Source of the DNA: Paramicrobacterium humi
GTDB taxonomy: Bacteria; Actinomycetota; Actinomycetes; Actinomycetales; Microbacteriaceae
Assembly (NCBI RefSeq): GCF_900105715.1
Contig: NZ_FNRY01000002.1
Coordinates: 124,001 to 188,000 of the forward strand
Direction: 5' to 3'
DNA length: 64,000 nucleotides
Shown: piece by piece, positions 18,275 through 28,574 of the stretch
Layout of the letters: each line of letters starts with the position of its first letter
How positions within the stretch are numbered: the first letter of the stretch is position 1
The notes under the pieces: generated by a model
Told to the model about the DNA's origin: nothing
Database searches by the model: none
Seen by the model: the letters and a program-made list of their open reading frames with translations, nothing else
Made by a program: the position numbers and the translations under genes

Positions 18275-20089
18275 ATGCCACGTGATCCCCAACCCTCTCC
18301 GACAACACCAACACCCTCATCGGCGGCTATCGCCAATCAGCCCGAGCAGATCACGGGTGCAGAAGCCGTCGTCCGAACGCTCGAGATGCTGGGGGTTGAA
18401 GACATCTTCGGCATCCCCGGCGGCGCCATCCTGCCCGTCTACGACCCGCTCATGGACTCGACGAAGCTGCGCCACATCCTCGTGCGGCACGAGCAGGGAG
18501 CCGGCCACGCCGCAGAAGGCTACGCCTCATCGAGCGGCAAGGTCGGCGTCTGCGTCGCCACGTCGGGGCCGGGGGCGACGAACCTCGTCACCGCTATCGC
18601 CGACGCGCACATGGACTCGGTGCCGATGCTCGCGATCACGGGCCAGGTGTTCTCGACCCTGATGGGCACCGACGCGTTCCAGGAAGCCGACATCGTGGGA
18701 ATCACGATGCCGATCACGAAGCACTCCTTCCTCGTGCGCCGGGCCGAGGACATCCCCTCGGCGATCGCCTCCGCCTATCACATCGCCTCGACCGGCCGCC
18801 CCGGCCCCGTGCTCGTCGACATCACGAAGGACGCGCAGCAGGAGCTCGCGCCGTTCGTGTGGCCCCCGCGCGTCGACTTGCCCGGCTACCGTCCCGTGAC
18901 CAAGGCGCACGGAAAGCAGATCCACGCGGCGGCCCAGCTGCTCATGGAGGCCAAGAAGCCGGTGCTGTATGTGGGCGGCGGAGTGGTGCGCGCAGGCGCC
19001 TCCGACGAGCTGCGCGAGCTGGCGGAGACCACCGGCGCTCCGGTCGTCACGACCCTCATGGCTCGGGGGGCCTTCCCCGACTCGCACGAGCTGAACCTCG
19101 GAATGCCCGGAATGCACGGCACCGTCCCCGCCGTGCTCGCACTTCAGGAATCCGACCTGCTGATCTCCCTGGGTGCGCGCTTCGACGACCGCGTGACCGG
19201 CAAGGCCGCGGAGTTCGCACCTAACGCGAAAGTCGTTCACGTCGACGTCGATCCCGCGGAGATCTCGAAGATCCGCGTCGTGGACGTCCCGATCGTCGGC
19301 GATGCCAAGGACGTCATCGTCGATCTGACCACCGCCTACCGGCAGGCGACGCGAAACGGCGCGCCCGACCTCTCGGAATGGTGGCGCTACCTCGACGGCC
19401 TGCGTGAGCAGTTCCCGAGGGGCTACGCGCCGACGTCCGACGGTCTGCTGGCGCCGCAGTACGTGATCCAGCGCATCGGCGAGCTCACCGGGCCCGAGGG
19501 CGTCTACGTTGCCGGTGTCGGGCAGCACCAGATGTGGGCGGCGCAGTTCATCAACTACGAGCGTCCCAACGCGTGGCTGAACTCCGGCGGCGCCGGGACG
19601 ATGGGCTACTCGGTTCCCGCCGCGATGGGCGCCAAGGTCGCTCAGCCGGACCGGCCCGTGTGGTCGATCGACGGCGACGGCTGCTTCCAGATGACGAATC
19701 AGGAGCTCGCGACCTGCGCGATAAACAACATCCCCATCAAGGTCGCGGTGATCAACAACTCCTCGCTCGGCATGGTGAAGCAGTGGCAGACGCTCTTCTA
19801 CGACGGGCGTTACTCGAACACCGAGCTCAACACCGGACACGACTCGGTGCACATCCCCGACTTCGTGAAGCTCGCGGAGGCGTACGGCTGTCTCGGCATC
19901 CGCGTGACGAAGGAGGAGGAAGTCGACGACGCCATCAAGCTCGCGCTCGAGACGAACGACCGCCCCGTCGTCATCGACTTCGTCGTGAGCAAGGACGCCA
20001 TGGTGTGGCCCATGGTTCCGCAGGGCGTGAGCAACAGCTACGTCCAGTACGCCCGAGACCACAGCCCCGCTTTCGAACAGGAGGACTGA
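18275..20089 (+). CDS. ilvB: Acetolactate synthase large subunit
   Basis: 604 residues. ThDP-dependent enzyme that condenses two pyruvates (or pyruvate with 2-ketobutyrate) in the first step of branched-chain amino acid synthesis. The pattern [11 protein letters not shown], the [14 protein letters not shown] motif with the ThDP-activating Glu, the GTDAFQE segment, and the ThDP-binding motif [21 protein letters not shown] are intact. The first about 25 residues are Pro/Thr/Ser-rich and variable. It is followed 2 bp later by ilvN, encoding its regulatory subunit. The spacer to ilvD lacks a leader peptide, so attenuation is not seen at this locus. Confidence 0.97.
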   Translation: MPRDPQPSPTTPTPSSAAIANQPEQITGAEAVVRTLEMLGVEDIFGIPGGAILPVYDPLMDSTKLRHILVRHEQGAGHAAEGYASSSGKVGVCVATSGPGATNLVTAIADAHMDSVPMLAITGQVFSTLMGTDAFQEADIVGITMPITKHSFLVRRAEDIPSAIASAYHIASTGRPGPVLVDITKDAQQELAPFVWPPRVDLPGYRPVTKAHGKQIHAAAQLLMEAKKPVLYVGGGVVRAGASDELRELAETTGAPVVTTLMARGAFPDSHELNLGMPGMHGTVPAVLALQESDLLISLGARFDDRVTGKAAEFAPNAKVVHVDVDPAEISKIRVVDVPIVGDAKDVIVDLTTAYRQATRNGAPDLSEWWRYLDGLREQFPRGYAPTSDGLLAPQYVIQRIGELTGPEGVYVAGVGQHQMWAAQFINYERPNAWLNSGGAGTMGYSVPAAMGAKVAQPDRPVWSIDGDGCFQMTNQELATCAINNIPIKVAVINNSSLGMVKQWQTLFYDGRYSNTELNTGHDSVHIPDFVKLAEAYGCLGIRVTKEEEVDDAIKLALETNDRPVVIDFVVSKDAMVWPMVPQGVSNSYVQYARDHSPAFEQED

Positions 20090-20091
20090 CC

Positions 20092-20601
20092 ATGACCGCA
20101 CACGTTCTCAGTCTTCTCGTCGAAGACAAGCCGGGCCTGCTGACCCGCGTCGCCGGGCTGTTCGCGCGCCGCGGATTCAACATCGAGTCTCTCGCCGTCG
20201 GCACGAGCGAGGTCAAGGGTCTGTCCCGCATCACCGTCGTCGTCGACGTCGAATCGCAGCCGCTCGAGCAAGTGACCAAGCAGCTCAACAAGCTCGTCAA
20301 CGTCATCAAGATCGTCGAGCTCGACCCCGCACAGTCCGTGCAGCGCGAGCACATGCTGATCAAGGTGCGCGTCGATAACGCCACCCGCTCGCAAGTGCTC
20401 GAGGCGGTGAACCTCTTCCGCGCTCGCGTTGTCGACGTGGCCACCGACGCGCTCGTGATCGAGGTCACGGGCGACACAGGCAAGGTGCGGGCACTGCTTC
20501 GCGTGCTCGAGCCCTTCGGCATCAAGGAGCTCGCGCAGTCCGGCCTGCTCGCCATCGGGCGCGGACCGAAGTCCATCACGGACCGCGTCTTCAAGAACTG
20601 A
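20092..20601 (+). CDS. ilvN: Acetolactate synthase small (regulatory) subunit
   Basis: 169 residues from the ATG at 20092 (GAGGACTGACC upstream, two bases after the ilvB stop). An N-terminal ACT domain (about 1-80: HVLSLLVEDKPGLLTRVAGLFARRGFNIESLAVG) binds valine for feedback control. The C-terminal half stimulates the catalytic subunit. Length is standard for the long IlvN/IlvH type. Longer frames run back into ilvB but have no ribosome binding site. Confidence 0.96.
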   Translation: MTAHVLSLLVEDKPGLLTRVAGLFARRGFNIESLAVGTSEVKGLSRITVVVDVESQPLEQVTKQLNKLVNVIKIVELDPAQSVQREHMLIKVRVDNATRSQVLEAVNLFRARVVDVATDALVIEVTGDTGKVRALLRVLEPFGIKELAQSGLLAIGRGPKSITDRVFKN

Positions 20602-21696
<1,095 letters not shown>

Positions 21697-21710
21697 TCGC
21701 GAGGAGAGAC

Positions 21711-21740
21711 AGCGGCGTCGCCCTTCGGGGCGGCGCCGCT
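21711..21740 (+). terminator. Terminator-like hairpin after ilvC with UUCG tetraloop
   Basis: Left arm 21711-21722 and right arm 21729-21740 form a 12-bp stem (one G-U pair), extended by a C-G pair around a TTCG tetraloop. It begins 14 bp after the ilvC stop. There is no T-tract, as is common in high-G+C actinobacterial terminators. Confidence 0.7.
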
Positions 21741-21790
21741 TCGTCGTAGCCGAGGCATGCCGGAGCATGACCGACGGGTACGCTTGAGGA

Positions 21791-22237
21791 ATGAGCCCCG
21801 ACCGCGACGACGACGCCCTCAGCTGGGCGGGCGACGACGATCCGACGCTTCAACCGGGTCCGGGCGAGCAGAAGCAGCTGAGGCCCGGGTGGAAGCTCGT
21901 CGGTCGCCCCTCGCGGGTCCCCGCGCCACGCGACACCGACGAGGAGCCCTCGCAGATGGGGTCGGCCATGCTCATCGCCCTCGGCATCCTCGCGGGCGTA
22001 TACCTGCTGTACACGATAGGCTGGTCGATAAACATCGCCCGCGACACCTATCCGGCCCCCGCGCCGATCGATCAGGTCATGTACACGGTCGGCCTGTGGC
22101 TCGCCGTCGCTGCGGCGCCGCTGTGGTTCGCCACGACGCTCCTGTTCACGCGCCGGCTCGTTCGCGCGCGCATCGTGTGGCTCATCATCGGAGCCATCGT
22201 GCTGGTCCCGTGGCCGTTCGTGATCGGAGGACTGTGA
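21791..22237 (+). CDS. Conserved membrane protein, unknown function
   Basis: 148 residues. A polar N-terminal tail of about 50 residues (rich in Asp, Pro and Arg) precedes three predicted membrane helices (about 57-78, 93-113, 122-145). I do not recognise the family. TACGCT at 21779-21784 lies 6 nt before the ATG, implying a leaderless message. The stop shares a base with the next gene (TGATG), so the two small membrane proteins are co-translated and may form a complex. Confidence 0.65.
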   Translation: MSPDRDDDALSWAGDDDPTLQPGPGEQKQLRPGWKLVGRPSRVPAPRDTDEEPSQMGSAMLIALGILAGVYLLYTIGWSINIARDTYPAPAPIDQVMYTVGLWLAVAAAPLWFATTLLFTRRLVRARIVWLIIGAIVLVPWPFVIGGL

Positions 22238-22593
22238 TGACGGATGCCGCCGCGCCGCGCCCCGCCGAGCCGAAGCAGCCGGGACGCTACGCCAGCTGGC
22301 CGGCCCTCGCCATCGGGATCGCCTTCGGCCTCTTCTACGCCTACGACCTCTGGGAGGCCGTCGGCAACGTGCTGAGCCTCGCCGGCGTGGCCAGCCGGTT
22401 CGGCATCGCACTGAGCGCTCTCGCCTGGATCATCCTCGTGCTGAGCATTCTGCTTCCGATCCTGCTCTTCGTCGTCGCGCTGCGGCTCGGCCGCTCGCGC
22501 AACTATCTCGTTCAGGCGCTGTTCTATCTCGTCGGGCTCACGGTGTCGGCGGCGACGTACTTGAGCCTCGTCGCGCTCATCGCGCTCGCGTGA
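22237..22593 (+). CDS. Small membrane protein coupled to the upstream membrane protein, unknown function
   Basis: 118 residues from the ATG at 22237. After a short Pro/Ala-rich tail there are three hydrophobic segments (about 22-48, 55-83, 93-117). No motif I recognise. It overlaps the upstream stop by one base. The pair sits between ilvC and serA, but nothing in the sequences ties it to amino acid metabolism. Confidence 0.6.
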   Translation: MTDAAAPRPAEPKQPGRYASWPALAIGIAFGLFYAYDLWEAVGNVLSLAGVASRFGIALSALAWIILVLSILLPILLFVVALRLGRSRNYLVQALFYLVGLTVSAATYLSLVALIALA

Positions 22594-22616
22594 CGAAACA
22601 CGAATATCGCGTCCAC

Positions 22617-22690
22617 TAAACTATGACGCATCCTCGTCCCATCGTTGCGGCGACGATCCTCCCATCCGCCGAGCCCGTAAGGATCCATCT
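22617..22690 (+). promoter_or_regulatory. Likely serA promoter and leader
   Basis: TAAACT at 22617-22622 could be a -10 element giving a leader of about 60 nt. TAAGGAT 6 nt before the GTG at 22691 is the probable Shine-Dalgarno. A short frame starting at 22623 overlaps serA, but I see no reason to call it translated. Confidence 0.4.
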
Positions 22691-24280
22691 GTGTCAAAAC
22701 CGGTCGTGCTGATCGCTGAAGAACTCTCGCCCGCAACGGTCGAGGCCCTCGGGCCCGATTTCGAGATCCGAAACGTCGACGGCACCGACCGTCCCGCTCT
22801 GTTCTCGGCGCTCGCCGACGCGAACGCCGTCCTGGTTCGCTCCGCGACGAAGATGGACGCCGAGGCCATCGCCGCGGCGCCGAATCTCAAAGTCATCGCG
22901 CGCGCCGGCGTGGGCCTCGACAACGTCGACATCAAGGCTGCGACGACCGCGGGCGTCATGGTCGTGAACGCGCCGACCTCGAACATCATCTCGGCGGCGG
23001 AGCTCACCGTCGGCCACATCCTGAGCCTTGCCCGCAACATTCCCGCCGCCAACCAGTCGCTCTCGGACGGCAAATGGATGCGCTCCGCGTACACGGGGGT
23101 CGAGCTCTACGAGAAGACCGTCGGCATCATCGGCCTCGGCCGCATCGGCGCGCTCATCACGGCACGCCTGCAGGCGTTCGGCGTCAACGTCATCGCCTAC
23201 GACCCGTATGTGACGAGCGCTCGCGCGCAACAGCTCGGCGTTCAGCTCGTGACGCTCGACGAGCTGCTCGAGACGGCGGACTTCATCACGATCCACATGC
23301 CGAAGACGCCCGAGACCACGGGCATGATCGGCACCCCGCAGCTGAAGAGGATGAAGCCGACCGCGTACATCGTCAACGTCGCTCGCGGCGGGCTCATCGA
23401 CGAAGAGGCGCTGCACGAGGCGCTCTCGAACAACGTCATCGCGGGCGCCGGCATCGACGTGTTCGTCAGCGAACCGCCGAAGGAGTCGCCGCTTCTCGGG
23501 CTTCCCAACATCATCGTCACCCCGCACCTGGGAGCGTCCACGGGCGAAGCGCAGGAGAAGGCGGGCGTCTCCGTCGCCAAGTCCGTGCGACTCGCGCTCG
23601 GGGGCGAGCTCGTGCCCGACGCGGTCAACGTCGCGGGCGGCGTGATCGACCCGTACGTTCGCCCCGGCATCCCGCTCGTCGAGAAGCTCGGCCAGGTGTT
23701 CTCGGGTCTCACGCACTCGCCGCTCACGAGCGTCGACGTCGAGGTGCACGGCGAGCTCAACGACTACGACGTGAGCGTGTACAAGCTCGCCGCCCTCAAG
23801 GGAATCTTCACGAACATCGTGAGCGAGTCCGTCTCGTACGTGAACGCTCCGCTCCTCGCGGAGCAGCGCGGCATCGAGGTTCGCCAGATTACGGATGCCG
23901 TGAGCGAGGAGTACCGCAACATCATCACGATCCGCGGCGCGCTGAGCGACGGCTCGCAGATCTCCGTCTCGGGAACCCTCACGGGCACGAAGCAGATCGA
24001 GAAGCTCGTCGGCATCAACGGCTACGACCTCGAGATGCCGCTCGACAAGCACCACGTCGTGCTGCTCTACACCGACCGGCCCGGAATCGTCGCCGTGTAC
24101 GGCGAGAAGTTCGGCAGCGCCGGCGTCAACATCGCGAACATGCAGATCGCCCGTCACGAGGCCGGCGGGGAGGCGCTCAGCGTGCTCACCGTCGACTCGC
24201 CCGTGCCCGACGGCGTTCTCGACGAGATCCGCGACGCCACGCAGGCCACGCTCGTGCGGGAGATCGACATCACCGAGTAG
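22691..24280 (+). CDS. serA: D-3-phosphoglycerate dehydrogenase, long form
   Basis: 529 residues from a GTG start. SerA oxidises 3-phosphoglycerate, committing carbon to serine. The NAD-binding motif GLGRIG and the catalytic region (NVARGGLIDEEAL, then PHLGASTGEAQEKAG with the catalytic His) are intact. The long actinobacterial form adds an intervening domain and a C-terminal ACT domain (from about residue 455, VLLYTDRPGIVAVYGEKFG) for serine feedback. Length matches that form. It stands alone between two hairpins. Confidence 0.97.
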   Translation: MSKPVVLIAEELSPATVEALGPDFEIRNVDGTDRPALFSALADANAVLVRSATKMDAEAIAAAPNLKVIARAGVGLDNVDIKAATTAGVMVVNAPTSNIISAAELTVGHILSLARNIPAANQSLSDGKWMRSAYTGVELYEKTVGIIGLGRIGALITARLQAFGVNVIAYDPYVTSARAQQLGVQLVTLDELLETADFITIHMPKTPETTGMIGTPQLKRMKPTAYIVNVARGGLIDEEALHEALSNNVIAGAGIDVFVSEPPKESPLLGLPNIIVTPHLGASTGEAQEKAGVSVAKSVRLALGGELVPDAVNVAGGVIDPYVRPGIPLVEKLGQVFSGLTHSPLTSVDVEVHGELNDYDVSVYKLAALKGIFTNIVSESVSYVNAPLLAEQRGIEVRQITDAVSEEYRNIITIRGALSDGSQISVSGTLTGTKQIEKLVGINGYDLEMPLDKHHVVLLYTDRPGIVAVYGEKFGSAGVNIANMQIARHEAGGEALSVLTVDSPVPDGVLDEIRDATQATLVREIDITE

Positions 24281-24293
24281 TCACAGGGCTGCG

Positions 24294-24339
24294 TGCGGCG
24301 AAGGCGGCGGACCCACCCGGGTTCGTCGCCTTCGCCGCA
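24294..24339 (+). terminator. Terminator-like hairpin after serA
   Basis: Arms 24294-24311 and 24322-24339 form an approximately 18-bp stem (TGCGGCGAAGGCG core) with one or two mismatched or G-U pairs and a 10-nt loop. It lies 13 bp after the serA stop and before the TAGGCT box (about 24386) of leuB. Confidence 0.7.
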
Positions 24340-24385
24340 GGCCGCGCCCCCGCACGCGACGGTCAACCGCCGGCGCTCGCGGCGG

Positions 24386-24427
24386 TAGGCTGGAGCGGTC
24401 ACCGTCGTCGTCACCAAGGGGAGATTC
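24386..24427 (+). promoter_or_regulatory. Likely leuB promoter -10 and ribosome binding site
   Basis: TAGGCT near 24386-24391 is a plausible -10 element; AAGGGGAG ends about 5 nt before the leuB ATG at 24428. No leader peptide with leucine codons is visible here, in contrast to leuCD. Confidence 0.45.
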
Positions 24428-25516
24428 ATGCCTCGCACCGTCACACTCGCGCTCATCCCCGGCGATGGGATCGGACCCGAAGTCGTCGCCGAGGCCGAGA
24501 AGGTGCTCGATCGCGCGGTAGCGGGAAGCGATGTCGTGTTCGAGAAGACCCGCTTCCAGCTGGGCGCGGGCCGCTTCCTCGAGACCGGCGACGTGCTGAC
24601 CGACGACGACCTCGAGGCGATCTCACGCCACGACGCGATTCTGCTCGGCGCCGTCGGCGGCAAGCCCGGCGATCCCCGGTTGAAGGACGCGAACATCGAG
24701 CGCGGCCTCCTGCTCAAGCTGCGCTTCAGCCTCGACCACTACGTCAACCTGCGCCCGACGCGCGTGTACCCGGGAGTTCCGAGCCCGCTGCGCGACGCGG
24801 GCGAGGTCGACTTTCTCGTCGTGCGGGAAGGCACGGAAGGTCCCTACGTCGGCAACGGCGGCAGCATTCGCCAGGGCACGCCCCACGAGATCGCGAACGA
24901 GGTCTCCGTCAACACGGCGTACGGCGTCGAACGCGTCGTGCGCTTCGCGTTCGAGAAGGCGGCGTCGCGCCGCAAGAAGCTGACGCTCGTGCACAAGACG
25001 AACGTGCTCGTGTTCGCCGGTTCTCTGTGGAAGAGAACGGTGGATGCCGTCGCCGCGGACTACCCGGACGTCGCCGTCGACTACCTGCACGTCGACGCCG
25101 CGACGATCTTCCTCGTCACAGAACCTGCTAAATTTGACGTCATCGTCACCGACAACCTCTTCGGCGACATCCTCACCGACTTAGCCGGCGCAATAAGCGG
25201 CGGCATCGGCCTCGCAGCATCCGGAAACATCAACCCGGACGGCACGTTCCCGAGCATGTTCGAGCCGGTACACGGCTCCGCACCCGACATCGCCGGCCAG
25301 CAGAAGGCGGATCCGACCGCCGCGATCCTCTCTGTTGCGCTGCTGCTCGATCACCTCGGCCTCGCCGAGGCCGCGACCGCGGTCACCGCCGCCGTCGAAG
25401 CCGACATCGCCGAGCGTGACGGAACGCCACGCACAACCGCGGAGATCGGCGACCAGATCGCCGCACGCCTCAACGGAGAGGCATCCGCACCCGCATCGAA
25501 CACCAAGGAACACTGA
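24428..25516 (+). CDS. leuB: 3-isopropylmalate dehydrogenase
   Basis: 362 residues. LeuB oxidatively decarboxylates 3-isopropylmalate to 2-ketoisocaproate in leucine synthesis. The start [21 protein letters not shown], the [11 protein letters not shown] segment, the KTNVL motif and the [30 protein letters not shown] Mg/NAD region are intact. A short stretch (about 25120-25200) uses codons unusual for this genome (ACA, CCT GCT AAA TTT, TTA at 25181-25183, ATA) although the residues are the conserved ones. Its stop overlaps the ilvE start by one base. Confidence 0.97.
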   Translation: MPRTVTLALIPGDGIGPEVVAEAEKVLDRAVAGSDVVFEKTRFQLGAGRFLETGDVLTDDDLEAISRHDAILLGAVGGKPGDPRLKDANIERGLLLKLRFSLDHYVNLRPTRVYPGVPSPLRDAGEVDFLVVREGTEGPYVGNGGSIRQGTPHEIANEVSVNTAYGVERVVRFAFEKAASRRKKLTLVHKTNVLVFAGSLWKRTVDAVAADYPDVAVDYLHVDAATIFLVTEPAKFDVIVTDNLFGDILTDLAGAISGGIGLAASGNINPDGTFPSMFEPVHGSAPDIAGQQKADPTAAILSVALLLDHLGLAEAATAVTAAVEADIAERDGTPRTTAEIGDQIAARLNGEASAPASNTKEH

Positions 25517-26622
25517 TGACCCTCTCCGCCGAAGCCTCGCCACTCACGTTCAACCACGAGCTGAACCCGAACCCCGCCAGCGACCTCGAACGCGAGTCGG
25601 TGCTCGCGAACCCGGGCTTCGGGCTGCACTTCACCGACCACATGGTCGCGATCGACTGGGACCTCGGCGTCGGCTGGCACGACGCGCGACTGCAGCCCTA
25701 CGGGCCGCTCCAGGTGGACCCGGCGTCCGCTGTTCTGCACTACGGGCAGGAGATCTTCGAGGGGCTCAAGGCGTACCGGCACGACGACGGCTCGATCTGG
25801 ACCTTCCGGCCGGAGAAGAACGCCGAGCGGCTGCAGCGCTCCGCCCGCCGGCTCGCGCTGCCCGAGCTGCCCGTCGACGCGTTCCTCGAGTCGCTCAAGC
25901 AGATCGTGCGGGCCGACAAGGCATGGGTTCCCACGGATGCCGACGGCAGCCTCTACCTTCGCCCGTTCATGATCGCGAACGAGACCTTCCTCGGTGTGCG
26001 CGCGGCTCACCGCGTCGCGTACTACGTCATCGCGTCGCCCGCCGGACCGTACTTCTCGGGCGGCGTCAAGCCCGTCTCGATCTGGCTCTCGACCGAGTAC
26101 TCCCGCGCGGGCCGCGGCGGAACCGGAGCGGCCAAGTGCGGCGGCAACTACGCCGCGTCGCTGCTCCCGCAAGAGGAGGCCGCCGCCAACGGCTGCTCGC
26201 AAGTGCTGTTCCTCGACGCGGAGACCGGAACGCACGTCGACGAGCTGGGCGGCATGAACGTGTTCTTCGTTATGGGGGACCGCCTCGTCACTCCCGCGAC
26301 CTCCGGCAGCATCCTCGAAGGCGTCACGCGCGACAGCATCCTCCAGCTCGCCCGCGACCGCGGCATGACGGTGGAAGAGCGCGACTTCACGCTTGAGGAA
26401 TGGCGTGACGGCGTCGAGTCCGGCACGATCTCCGAGACGTTCGCGTGCGGAACGGCCGCGGTCATCACGCCGATCGCGCAAGTGAAGGGGCACGATGTGC
26501 TGTTCGGCGACGCCGACGCACCGGCCGGCGAAGTCACCCTGTCGCTGCGCCAGGAGCTCACCGACATTCAGCACGGTCGCGCGGAAGACCGCCACGGCTG
26601 GCTCTACCGCCTCGACGCCTGA
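25516..26622 (+). CDS. ilvE: Branched-chain amino acid aminotransferase
   Basis: 368 residues. Class IV PLP-dependent aminotransferase that makes leucine, isoleucine and valine from their 2-keto acids, last step of all three routes. HYGQEIFEGLKAYR, the PLP-lysine region GTGAAKCGGNYAASL and the C-terminal ACGTAAVITPI block fit the long (type II) family. The start shares its A with the leuB stop (TGATG), giving a leuB-ilvE operon that probably continues into the FAH gene 18 bp downstream. Confidence 0.97.
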   Translation: MTLSAEASPLTFNHELNPNPASDLERESVLANPGFGLHFTDHMVAIDWDLGVGWHDARLQPYGPLQVDPASAVLHYGQEIFEGLKAYRHDDGSIWTFRPEKNAERLQRSARRLALPELPVDAFLESLKQIVRADKAWVPTDADGSLYLRPFMIANETFLGVRAAHRVAYYVIASPAGPYFSGGVKPVSIWLSTEYSRAGRGGTGAAKCGGNYAASLLPQEEAAANGCSQVLFLDAETGTHVDELGGMNVFFVMGDRLVTPATSGSILEGVTRDSILQLARDRGMTVEERDFTLEEWRDGVESGTISETFACGTAAVITPIAQVKGHDVLFGDADAPAGEVTLSLRQELTDIQHGRAEDRHGWLYRLDA

Positions 26623-26640
26623 CAGTAAGGATCCGCAGAC

Positions 26641-27399
26641 GTGAAGATCGCACGGTTCAGCCACAGCGGCGCCATCAACTTTGGGCTCCTCGACGACGAC
26701 GCTCTCGTCGTGCTCGACGGGGACCCGATGTACGCGGGCTTCGACACGACGGGGGAGCGGGTGCCGCTCGCGGAGGCGACGCTGCTCGCCCCCGTCATCC
26801 CTCGATCGAAGATCGTGGCGATCGGCAAGAACTATCACGACCACGCCGCCGAGATGGGCGGAACGGCACCGGAGGAGCCGCTGCTGTTCCTCAAGCCCAA
26901 CACCGCCGTCGTCGGCCCCCACGATCGCATCGTCCTCCCGCCGCAGTCCCGTCAGGTCGAGCACGAGGGTGAGCTCGCCGTCGTGATCGGCAGTGTCGCG
27001 AAGAACGTGCGAGCATCGGATGCCGCGAGCGTGATCTACGGCTACACGATCGCGAACGACGTCACCGCGCGCGACCTGCAGCGTGCCGACGGCCAGTGGT
27101 CCCGCGCGAAGGGGTTCGACACGTTCTGCCCGCTCGGTCCCGTCATCGAGACGGAGTTCACGCAGGACCAGGCCGTCATCGAGACGCGCGTGAACGGCGA
27201 CGTGCGACAGCACGCGCCGCTGACCGACATGATCCACTCGGTGGGCTCGATCATCGAGTACGCGTCCGCGGTGTTCACGCTGCTCCCGGGCGACGTCATC
27301 CTCACGGGCACGCCGGCGGGCGTCGGCGCGCTCGTGGCGGGAGACACCGTCGAAGTCGAGGTCACGGGAATCGGAACCCTCGCCAACCGCGTCGGCTGA
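26641..27399 (+). CDS. Fumarylacetoacetate hydrolase family protein
   Basis: 252 residues from a GTG with TAAGGAT upstream. The FAH fold is shown by KIVAIGKNYHDHAAEMG, the metal-binding EHEGELAVVIG (two Glu) and the Asp in YTIANDVTARDLQ, plus the LLPGDVILTGTPAGVG segment. Members hydrolyse or decarboxylate C-C bonds of 2-oxo acids (acylpyruvase or oxaloacetate decarboxylase-like). The true substrate is unknown. In many actinobacteria this gene lies next to gltX; here the mevalonate operon separates them. Confidence 0.9.
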   Translation: MKIARFSHSGAINFGLLDDDALVVLDGDPMYAGFDTTGERVPLAEATLLAPVIPRSKIVAIGKNYHDHAAEMGGTAPEEPLLFLKPNTAVVGPHDRIVLPPQSRQVEHEGELAVVIGSVAKNVRASDAASVIYGYTIANDVTARDLQRADGQWSRAKGFDTFCPLGPVIETEFTQDQAVIETRVNGDVRQHAPLTDMIHSVGSIIEYASAVFTLLPGDVILTGTPAGVGALVAGDTVEVEVTGIGTLANRVG

Positions 27400-27403
27400 C
27401 ACC

Positions 27404-27430
27404 GGCCGCGCTCGCCTCCCGGGCGCGGCC
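27404..27430 (+). terminator. Hairpin after the FAH-family gene
   Basis: GGCCGCGC (27404-27411) pairs with GCGCGGCC (27423-27430), 8 bp with an 11-nt loop, a few bases after the stop. It probably closes the leuB-ilvE-FAH transcript ahead of the mevalonate operon. Confidence 0.5.
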
Positions 27431-27500
27431 CCTGCCGGTGCCGTCGGAATTCCCAGCAACCCGGGAGCCCGATCCCGGCCGCCGGCGAGCCAGGCGGGGA

Positions 27501-27611
27501 TAAACTGTACGCCGAACGTTTCCTCCGTCGCACCGGGTCAACCAGGCCGATGTCGAGGAGAGTCCCGGTCGACGCCGACGGGCGAGAACAGACCAGGACG
27601 AGATAGTACAC
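27501..27611 (+). promoter_or_regulatory. Likely mevalonate-operon promoter and 5' leader
   Basis: TAAACT at 27501-27506 is the best -10 candidate, leaving a leader of about 100 nt before the ATG at 27612. The leader contains a GTCGA...TCGAC pairing and no strong Shine-Dalgarno. A second possible box (TAGTAC) lies directly ahead of the ATG. No known riboswitch pattern is visible. Confidence 0.35.
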
Positions 27612-28574
27612 ATGCATGAACCGTTACGCGGGGCGGTGGGAACCGCCCATGCGAAGACGATCCTGCTCGGAGAGCACGCGGTCGTCTACGGGCGACCGGC
27701 GATCGCCTTCCCTGTCGCCTCGCTCACCCTCGAGGCGCGCGCCGAGAGCATCGGCTCGGGACTAGCGCTGCACACCCCGTTCCACGCCGGGGCGATCACG
27801 GCCGAGGACGACGCCGCCGCGACCCGCGAAGAACACATCGCCGCCGTCGCCGTGCGCCGCACGCTCGAGCGGATCGGCCGTCCCCTCGATGGTGTCGGCG
27901 TCTCGGTGACCGGGCTCATCCCCGCCGCCAGGGGACTCGGCTCGAGCGCAGCGGTCGCGAGCGCGATCGCTGTCGCCGTGGCAGGACTTCACGGCATCGC
28001 GCTCACGCCCGCTGACCGCTTTGAGATCGTTCAGTCGGTGGAACGCGTCGCCCACGGCACCCCGAGCGGGCTCGATGCCTACGCCACGACCGCTGCCGGC
28101 CCCATCTGGTTCGAGCAAGGCCGAGCGCGAACGCTCGCCGTCGCCGAATCGCCCGCGCTCCTCGTCGCCGACACGGGCGTGCTCGGCCGCACGGGAGTCG
28201 CCGTCGCCGAGGTTCGTGCACGTCACGAGCGCAATCCGCACGCGATAGAGGCCGCGATGGAAGGCATCGCTGATCTCGTCGTGGGAGCACGCGAAGACCT
28301 CGCTTCGGCGGCATTCGCAGACCTCGGTGAGCGCATGAACGCGTGTCACGGCGTCCTGTCGAGCATCGGCGTGAGCAGTACCGAACTCGACGCCCTCGTG
28401 CAAGCGGCTCGCCGCGCCGGCGCACTCGGTGCCAAACTTACAGGAGGCGGGCAAGGCGGTTGCATCATCGCGCTCGCGCCGTCGGCCAGCGAGCTCCCGG
28501 CGCTCGCTGCAGCGCTCACCGCCTCGGGCGCGACCGGCGTCTGGTTCGTGACCGATGGAGAGGAGAACGCATGA
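27612..28574 (+). CDS. mvk: Mevalonate kinase
   Basis: 320 residues. GHMP-family kinase phosphorylating mevalonate at C5. The N-terminal AKTILLGEHAVVYGRPAIAFPV motif with the catalytic Glu, the ATP-binding GLGSSAAVASAIAVAV and the C-terminal GAKLTGGGQGGCIIAL are intact. HGTPSGLDAYA matches the catalytic-Asp region. First gene of a six-gene operon in the order known from Streptomyces sp. CL190. Its stop overlaps the next ATG (ATGA). Start ATG 27612 gives the expected short N-terminus. Confidence 0.95.
   Translation: MHEPLRGAVGTAHAKTILLGEHAVVYGRPAIAFPVASLTLEARAESIGSGLALHTPFHAGAITAEDDAAATREEHIAAVAVRRTLERIGRPLDGVGVSVTGLIPAARGLGSSAAVASAIAVAVAGLHGIALTPADRFEIVQSVERVAHGTPSGLDAYATTAAGPIWFEQGRARTLAVAESPALLVADTGVLGRTGVAVAEVRARHERNPHAIEAAMEGIADLVVGAREDLASAAFADLGERMNACHGVLSSIGVSSTELDALVQAARRAGALGAKLTGGGQGGCIIALAPSASELPALAAALTASGATGVWFVTDGEENA

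Noticed and set aside
22623-22712. Short frame upstream of and overlapping serA as a leader peptide
   Set aside because: No regulatory codon run, no hairpin following it, and the ATG lies within one base of the presumed -10 box.
25351-27459. 702-codon open frame on the minus strand opposite ilvE and the FAH-family gene
   Set aside because: Same reason: antisense to genes with clear family motifs, no motif or ribosome binding site of its own.
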